From positions 1-10,518 of the forward strand of contig JAEWSZ010000012.1 in the NCBI GenBank assembly GCA_023397905.1: a stretch of DNA of 10,518 nt, written 5' to 3'. The stretch is from Bacillota bacterium (GTDB lineage: Bacteria; Bacillota; Clostridia; Acetivibrionales; DSM-1351). The stretch's first letter is position 1; every line of letters begins with the position of its first letter. The notes under the pieces are model-generated. The model did not search any database. It saw nothing but the letters and a program-made list of their open reading frames with translations, and had not been told where the DNA came from. Shown here in pieces: positions 6,348 to 10,518 of the stretch. A program made the translations under genes and the position numbers.

Positions 6348-8048
6348 ATGTCTTTATTTCATAAGGTATTGGGTGATACGGGAAGAGAACTGTACCTATA
6401 CTATCCCGGTGAGCAAAACCGCACACCGTTTAAGAGGTGTAGCATAACATTCCTTTTGGATAAATGCCGCGGGACAGATGTAAAGGAGTTGCTGGACGGG
6501 TGCGGTCTTGCCGGGTTTGCCGATAAAAACGGCATTATACTGTCTTTTCCTGTTCCGGGCAGGTGCGGCTGGAATTACAAAATGGAGGCAGGAAAGGAAG
6601 AGGACGTATGGGCGTTTCAACGGTTTCAGGACGCCATGGCTAAGCCGGACAGCCTGCCCCTTGAGACAGATGCAATAGGAATACCGACATTTGAAGCTAT
6701 GATGGGCACATGGCATCCTATGAATGATACAAAATACCTGGTAGGAACCGGTACGGGGGCTTCCATGGCATATACGCTCGCTGCGTGCTGCCCTGACAAT
6801 ATAGCGGCAGTGCTGGCGGTGGGCGGCGAGCTGGATGCGGCGGCACTGGAAAAGGCGGTATATTCGCCAATACCGGTTAGTATTGTAAGGGGAGGGAAGA
6901 TGGCGGCGGATTATTTTATAAAGGCCAACAATGCTGAGAAAACCGAGGAAAACAGCAGCAGAACCGTTTATAAAAGCAGGGCAAATCCGCTGCAGTGCGT
7001 TGTACTGGACCATACGGACAGTGAACTGGACAGCGGGCTTATTATGAAGGTGTGGGACAGGATGTTCTCAAAGGTAAGGCGTCCGAACACCGGAGCGCAC
7101 GGTGACTGCGAACCGCGTATGGATTTCGAAAGGTCAGGCTTCGAATATTTCATAGAGGATGTGCGCATTGATGGTACACCGCACACATGGTTTACGCATG
7201 TGCCGCCCCGGGCGGGGAAGAAACCGGAGAAAAAGCTTCCTCTGCTGATGTTCTTTCACGGCGGTTCGGACAATCCTGCTGAAGCGGCCGAGATGAGCAA
7301 GTTCCATCAGCTTGGTGAAAGGGAGGGCTTTATAACGGTATACCCATGGGGTACAAACAGGTGCTCATGGAACAGTGAAATGGTGCCGGAGCTTGAGGAT
7401 GATGCGGGTTTTGCCGCCGCTCTTATAAAATATATGACGGAGAATTATCCGGTTGATCCGGGAAGGGTATATCTGTCCGGCTTCTCAAACGGAGCGGCTT
7501 TTGCACAGTCTGTAGCGCTTGCTAACCCCGGGCTTGTTGCCGGAATTTGCCCCATTGACTCAAACTGGCCGGGAGAACGGCTCGGTGCAAGCAAGGTTGA
7601 TTGGCGCGACATCATACCTTTTGCCAATGGTATGAAAAAGAAGGAGGAGTACGACTACCGAATTCCGGTGTGGTACATATACGGTTCGCGCGAGCCTTCA
7701 TATCCTGTCTACAACGGCTGTACCCAGCAGCATCAGTATGATTTCTGGAAAATGTACAACAACATTGAAATAAAGCCCACTCCGGAAAGGGAAAACCCGG
7801 ACCCGACGGGCTGCGGAGTAAAGGGCGACAGGAGTGAGCTGCTTGTGCCGTCCGTGCGGCATCCGCATCACCAGTACGATGTACAGCGCTTTTATTCAAG
7901 GGATGAGCAGCCGTTAAACCTCTACAATTTTGTTATCATGCGTGAGAAGGGACACGATATTGCTCAGATGGATGCCGAATTGGGATGGAATTTTGTAAAA
8001 CAGTTCAGGAGAAATTGTGACGGCAGTCTCGGATTTATCCAAGAATAA
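6348..8048 (+). CDS. Tandem alpha/beta-hydrolase protein: degenerate N-terminal domain plus PHB-depolymerase/LpqC-type esterase domain
   Basis: This 566-residue protein lacks a signal peptide and should be cytoplasmic. Residues about 262-566 form a complete esterase domain of the PHB depolymerase/LpqC/feruloyl esterase group: oxyanion-hole HGG at 304-306, nucleophile elbow GFSNG with Ser380, and likely catalytic His536 (EKGHDIAQ). The acid is probably near GSREP (446-450) but was not assigned. Residues 1-245 repeat the same fold in decayed form: RCGWN (72-76) matches RCSWN (338-342), YLVGTGTGASMA (130-141) matches YLSGFSNGAAFA (375-386), and a final helix ending FSKVRR (240-245) matches VKQFRR (550-555). 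In this copy HGG has become DKC, the nucleophile is Gly135, and the His aligns with Ser225, so it should be inactive. GAGGAGGG (6332-6339) lies 8 bases before the ATG. It follows the MalG-type gene by 20 bases. A role in removing acyl groups from imported oligosaccharides is inferred; the substrate is unknown. Confidence 0.82.
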   Translation: MSLFHKVLGDTGRELYLYYPGEQNRTPFKRCSITFLLDKCRGTDVKELLDGCGLAGFADKNGIILSFPVPGRCGWNYKMEAGKEEDVWAFQRFQDAMAKPDSLPLETDAIGIPTFEAMMGTWHPMNDTKYLVGTGTGASMAYTLAACCPDNIAAVLAVGGELDAAALEKAVYSPIPVSIVRGGKMAADYFIKANNAEKTEENSSRTVYKSRANPLQCVVLDHTDSELDSGLIMKVWDRMFSKVRRPNTGAHGDCEPRMDFERSGFEYFIEDVRIDGTPHTWFTHVPPRAGKKPEKKLPLLMFFHGGSDNPAEAAEMSKFHQLGEREGFITVYPWGTNRCSWNSEMVPELEDDAGFAAALIKYMTENYPVDPGRVYLSGFSNGAAFAQSVALANPGLVAGICPIDSNWPGERLGASKVDWRDIIPFANGMKKKEEYDYRIPVWYIYGSREPSYPVYNGCTQQHQYDFWKMYNNIEIKPTPERENPDPTGCGVKGDRSELLVPSVRHPHHQYDVQRFYSRDEQPLNLYNFVIMREKGHDIAQMDAELGWNFVKQFRRNCDGSLGFIQE

Positions 8049-8096
8049 CGGGGATATAATTTAGCTGCCCCAAAAATGACTGAAAGGAGATTTTTT

Positions 8097-9254
8097 ATGG
8101 CGTACAAATTCAGTGATAATGAGGCTCTTCATACCGATGCATTGTTTTTTGATGCGGTAAATCTTAAAATGCGGTTATTTACGGATAGCCAGGGCAATAC
8201 CGGACCGAGGCATGTCCGGGAATTTCCGGGTGTAAGAATAGAAGACAACGGAGACGTTAAGTTCTGCATTTATGCACCGAAGGCTAAGGAAGTTGCGGTG
8301 GCCGGATTTCCGGGTTCGGCTATGACCGATGCCAGGCATTATATGACCAGAGACTCCGAGGGCTATTGGCATGTGACGGTCAGCGGAATTCCGGCCGGCT
8401 ACCACTACCATGAATATTTTGTAGACGGTAACTGCGTAATAAATCCGCAGGCTCCTGTGGGATATGGTGCGCATAAGGCGGTGAATTTTTTTGATATCCC
8501 GGAGGAGAGGGATTTTTACGCGCTGAAGGATGTTCCACACGGCACGCTGCGCGTAGAGCATTTTTATTCGTCGGTGACAGGCAGGTGCAGGGATTGTTGG
8601 GTATATACGCCGCCGGGATACGATGAGGAGACCGGTAAAACTTATCCTGTGCTGTATTTGCAGCACGGAGGGGGAGAGACCGAGACGGGTTGGGTATGGC
8701 AGGGAAAGGTCAATTATATTATTGATAACCTGCTTGCCGAAAAAAAGTGCTGCGAAATGATAGTTGTAATGAACTGTCTATATTGCGTTAACGATAAAAA
8801 AGATGAAGAGTTCCTTTCCGGGGATTTTGATTCCATGCTTATAAAGGATTGCATCCCGTTTATTGAAAAGAAATTCAGAGTTCGTGACGGAAACGGGAAC
8901 AGAGCTATGGCCGGCCTTTCAATGGGAAGCTACCAGACCACTATGACGGCTATGCGCCACCTTGGCTATTTCCCGTATATCGGTATATTTAGCGGTACGC
9001 TTGAAAGGCGGTGGTACTGCGATTTTGATTACTATAAGAATTTTGAGGATCCTGAAGCGTTCAATGAGAAGGTAAAGCTGTTCTTTTTCGGATACGGTGA
9101 ACAGGAAGACAGGATAGTCGCCGGCCTTAAGAATGATTTTGAAAGGTTCGGCAGAACCGGGATTAAATATACGGTATTTACCTGTCCCGGTTACCACGAA
9201 TGGACTGTGTGGAGAAAATGCATGGAGAGCTTTGCCGGACTTTTATTCAAGTAA
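8097..9254 (+). CDS. CE1-type carbohydrate esterase (feruloyl/acetyl-xylan esterase-like) with N-terminal CBM48-like domain
   Basis: The protein is 385 residues from the ATG at 8097, chosen because AAAGGAG (8083-8089) is 7 bases upstream; an in-frame ATG at 8076 has no such site. Residues about 45-133 resemble an isoamylase-N/CBM48 beta-sandwich (VKFCIYAPKAKEVAVAG, GYWHVTVSGIPAGYHYHEYFVDG). Residues about 150-385 are an esterase D/CE1 domain: WVYTPPGYD (168-176), LQHGGG (188-193, oxyanion hole), nucleophile elbow GLSMG with Ser275 (codon 8919-8921), a probable acid in GEQED (334-338, likely Asp338), and His367 in GYHEWTVWR. This architecture is known from xylan-active feruloyl and acetyl esterases of gut and rumen bacteria. 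Unlike most of those it shows no signal peptide, so it probably acts in the cytoplasm on imported oligosaccharides. It lies 48 bases after the tandem esterase gene and 12 bases before the next. Whether feruloyl or acetyl esters are cut cannot be decided from sequence. Confidence 0.88.
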   Translation: MAYKFSDNEALHTDALFFDAVNLKMRLFTDSQGNTGPRHVREFPGVRIEDNGDVKFCIYAPKAKEVAVAGFPGSAMTDARHYMTRDSEGYWHVTVSGIPAGYHYHEYFVDGNCVINPQAPVGYGAHKAVNFFDIPEERDFYALKDVPHGTLRVEHFYSSVTGRCRDCWVYTPPGYDEETGKTYPVLYLQHGGGETETGWVWQGKVNYIIDNLLAEKKCCEMIVVMNCLYCVNDKKDEEFLSGDFDSMLIKDCIPFIEKKFRVRDGNGNRAMAGLSMGSYQTTMTAMRHLGYFPYIGIFSGTLERRWYCDFDYYKNFEDPEAFNEKVKLFFFGYGEQEDRIVAGLKNDFERFGRTGIKYTVFTCPGYHEWTVWRKCMESFAGLLFK

Positions 9255-9266
9255 AGGAGAGATATT

Positions 9267-10121
9267 ATGGCGGTAATGAGATACAATTTTCTGTCGGAGG
9301 CGCTGAGCCTCTGTGTGGATATAACGATAACATATCCTGCCGGTTTGTTCACCTACAGCGGCGACCCGTCAAAAAAGGAGATGGCGGAGCGGCAAAAAGA
9401 AAGGATACCGTATGGGAAGGGCATGAAATTTCAGACGGTATATGTCCTCCACGGCGGAAGTGACGACGATACTATGCCGCTGAGGTATACAAATCTGGAA
9501 AGATATGCCGAAAGAAATTGTGTTATGACCGTTACGGCCCAGGTCAAGGACAGCTTTTATATGGATACTGCCTACGGCTACAGGTATTTCACATTTATGA
9601 CGGAAGAGCTTCCCACTGTGGTAAGATCGCTTTTTGCATCGTCCCCGGCAAGGGAGGACAATTTTGTGCTCGGCTTCGCTATGGGTGGAAACGGTGCACT
9701 TGCTCTTGCGATGAGAAGGCCTGATCTTTATTCGGCTGTCGTAGACCTGTCCGGAGGTATCGGCTGCAGCACGGATACCGAGTATTTTTTTGAACAAATG
9801 GAAAAGCTAAAGCTGCCGAGATTGCAAAGTACATTCGGGAATTTGGAAAAATTCAGGGGGAGCGAATACGATCTGGGATATTACGCAAAAAGGAATATTG
9901 AAGAAAAGGCCGATATGCCCAAGCTGTTCCTGGCTGTCGGGGAAAACGACTTCATAAGGGATGTGGTCCGGAGGGACAGGGACGCGCTCAGGACTCTCAG
10001 ATACGATTTTCTATATGAAGAGGCTCCGGGATTGGGCCATGATTGGGACTTCTGGGACAGGTATTTTGCGAAGGCCCTTGATGAGTGGCTTCCGCTGAAG
10101 CGCCGACCTGTATGGGAGTAG
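9267..10121 (+). CDS. Esterase D-family (PF00756-like) protein with the nucleophilic Ser replaced by Ala; probable pseudo-esterase
   Basis: The 284-residue protein follows the small-esterase pattern throughout: FLSEAL near the N-terminus, VYVLHGGSDDD (58-68, oxyanion-hole loop), MDTAYGYRYFTFMTEELP (99-116), EDNFVLGFAMGGNGALALAM (130-149), then GENDF (225-229, Asp228 as acid) and PGLGHDWDFWDRYF (254-267, His258). The elbow that normally reads G-x-S-M-G is GFAMG: residue 138 is Ala (GCT at 9678-9680). One base change would restore Ser. With Asp and His kept, the fold is probably intact but ordinary serine catalysis should be lost. AAAGGAG (9253-9259) lies 7 bases before the ATG and overlaps the previous gene's stop codon. 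No signal peptide is present. It may be a binding or regulatory partner of the other esterases, use another residue, or be at an early stage of decay. The reading frame is otherwise intact. No clear terminator follows it. Confidence 0.85.
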   Translation: MAVMRYNFLSEALSLCVDITITYPAGLFTYSGDPSKKEMAERQKERIPYGKGMKFQTVYVLHGGSDDDTMPLRYTNLERYAERNCVMTVTAQVKDSFYMDTAYGYRYFTFMTEELPTVVRSLFASSPAREDNFVLGFAMGGNGALALAMRRPDLYSAVVDLSGGIGCSTDTEYFFEQMEKLKLPRLQSTFGNLEKFRGSEYDLGYYAKRNIEEKADMPKLFLAVGENDFIRDVVRRDRDALRTLRYDFLYEEAPGLGHDWDFWDRYFAKALDEWLPLKRRPVWE

Positions 10122-10164
10122 GCTGGAGATGTTTGTTTTTACTCAACATCAATCAATTTTGTGG

Positions 10165-10194
10165 TTGACAGCTACATAAATCTCATGTTATTAT
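10165..10194 (+). promoter_or_regulatory. Promoter of tRNA-Thr
   Basis: TTGACA (10165-10170), an 18-base spacer, then TATTAT (10189-10194) preceded by TG one base upstream (extended -10). Transcription would start near 10201, about 80 bases before the tRNA. Confidence 0.7.
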
Positions 10195-10204
10195 ATACAG
10201 GCAG

Positions 10205-10225
10205 TTGAGCAAATTATTTGCTCAA
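10205..10225. repeat. Perfect inverted repeat in the tRNA-Thr leader
   Basis: TTGAGCAAA (10205-10213) and TTTGCTCAA (10217-10225) form a 9-bp perfect inverted repeat with a 3-base centre. It begins 11 bases after the -10 box. It could be a protein-binding operator at the transcription start or a hairpin at the 5' end of the tRNA precursor. No U-run follows it, so it is not a terminator. Confidence 0.65.
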
Positions 10226-10283
10226 TAGGTGATAAGACTTGCGTGTTCAGATGGTCAAATGCAGTAGAATAACATGATTTTAT

Positions 10284-10359
10284 GCTGGTGTAGCTCAGCA
10301 GGTAGAGCAGCTGACTTGTAATCAGCAGGTCGGGGGTTCAATTCCGTCCGCCAGCTCCA
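10284..10359 (+). tRNA. tRNA-Thr (TGT)
   Basis: Acceptor 10284-10290 pairs with 10349-10355 with one U-G pair. The anticodon stem 10310-10314 with 10322-10326 is perfect and its loop holds TGT at 10317-10319. The T-loop is TTCAATT at 10337-10343 and CCA is encoded at 10357-10359. The middle pair of the T-stem is G10334 opposite G10346, a mismatch. The gene has its own promoter and a terminator that begins 1 base after the CCA. Confidence 0.94.
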
Positions 10360-10360
10360 A

Positions 10361-10400
10361 GACGCTTGCATTTTCTGCGGAAAATGCAGGTGTCTTTTTT
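10361..10400 (+). terminator. Intrinsic terminator after tRNA-Thr
   Basis: GACGCTTGCATTTTC (10361-10375) pairs with GAAAATGCAGGTGTC (10380-10394) with two G-U wobbles and a 4-base loop, followed by six Ts (10395-10400). The stem starts one base after the tRNA CCA end. Confidence 0.88.
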
Positions 10401-10427
10401 ATTTATAAAAAAGACACGAAGCGTCTT
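10390..10427. repeat. Second hairpin overlapping the tRNA-Thr terminator
   Basis: GTGTCTTTTTTAT (10390-10402) and ATAAAAAAGACAC (10405-10417) form a perfect 13-bp inverted repeat. AAGCGTCTT (10419-10427) is the reverse complement of AAGACGCTT at 10359-10367. These pairings compete with the terminator stem for the same bases. On the minus strand the A-rich arm gives a U-run, so the element may stop transcription entering from the right. Confidence 0.6.
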
Positions 10428-10450
10428 ACGGGAGAGACCAGTCTCCCCGT
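10428..10450. repeat. G+C-rich hairpin sequence near the right edge
   Basis: ACGGG (10428-10432) pairs with CCCGT (10446-10450), and GAGAC (10434-10438) with GTCTC (10441-10445), leaving one bulged A and a 2-base loop. The following stretch to about 10475 is also unusually G+C-rich, with CCAGT/ACTGG and CCCC/GGGG complementarities. It may be a structured RNA or a dispersed intergenic repeat. Nothing identifies it further. Confidence 0.35.
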
Positions 10451-10485
10451 AGTCCCCACTGGCCTCCCGGCGGGGATAAAAGAAA

Positions 10486-10518
10486 ATGAAGGAATTGAAC
10501 CCGAAAGGGCACGAGCCG
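10486..10518 (+). CDS. Possible start of a truncated reading frame at the window edge
   Basis: An ATG at 10486 opens a frame, MKELNPKGHEP, that runs off the window. Only 11 codons are visible, and the nearest purine-rich sequence (GGCGGGG at 10468-10474) is rather far upstream. No family is recognised. It may be non-coding. Confidence 0.2.
   Translation, partial: MKELNPKGHEP

Noticed and set aside
8076..8096. An upstream ATG at 8076 as the start of the CE1-type esterase.
   Set aside because: It would place the AAAGGAG ribosome binding site inside the coding sequence and add a poorly matching MTERRFF extension; ATG 8097 has ideal spacing.
47..10359. A genomic island or integrated element bounded by tRNA genes.
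   Set aside because: The flanking tRNAs differ (Met/Glu/Val versus Thr), no duplicated tRNA 3' end was seen, and no integrase, transposase or phage gene is present.

Overview
The window looks like a chromosomal segment of a low-to-moderate G+C Gram-positive anaerobe, most likely a plant-fibre-degrading member of the Clostridia (Bacillota). The reasons are strong GGAGG-type ribosome binding sites 7-8 bases before most starts, sigma-A promoters close to TTGACA/TATAAT, TTG starts, encoded CCA ends on all four tRNA genes, and a CUT1 sugar ABC importer with no ATPase gene of its own. The genus cannot be fixed from the sequence.

Layout. Positions 1-373 hold a tRNA cluster (Met-CAT, Glu-TTC, Val-TAC) ending in an intrinsic terminator. 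Positions 467-1693 encode a 12-helix MFS transporter on the minus strand. A divergent regulatory region (1694-2005) separates it from a LacI-family regulator (2006-3064). A consensus promoter (3092-3120) with an operator-like inverted repeat at the expected transcription start then opens a plus-strand run of six genes: solute-binding lipoprotein (3164), two MalF/MalG-type permeases (4590 and 5491) and three alpha/beta-hydrolase-fold esterase-like proteins (6348, 8097, 9267). A long stable hairpin (4515-4561) lies between the binding protein and the permeases. The right end holds tRNA-Thr (10284-10359) with its own promoter, a perfect inverted repeat in its leader, and overlapping terminator hairpins.

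How the genes may work together. The lipoprotein and permeases should import an oligosaccharide, energised by an ATPase encoded elsewhere. None of the three esterase-like proteins has a signal peptide, so ester groups (acetyl or feruloyl) would be removed in the cytoplasm after uptake. One is a CE1-type esterase with an N-terminal CBM48-like domain, which suggests decorated xylan oligosaccharides. The LacI-type protein probably senses the sugar. Related TTGCTAAA-containing sites lie upstream of its own gene, the importer and the MFS gene, which suggests one regulon.

Most unusual points: the third esterase-like protein has Ala where the nucleophilic Ser should be (GFAMG) but keeps candidate Asp and His residues; the 566-residue protein is an internal duplication whose first half has lost the HGG, Ser and His of its second half. 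The operon thus pairs apparently active hydrolase modules with apparently dead ones. No CRISPR array, transposase, phage gene or rRNA was seen.
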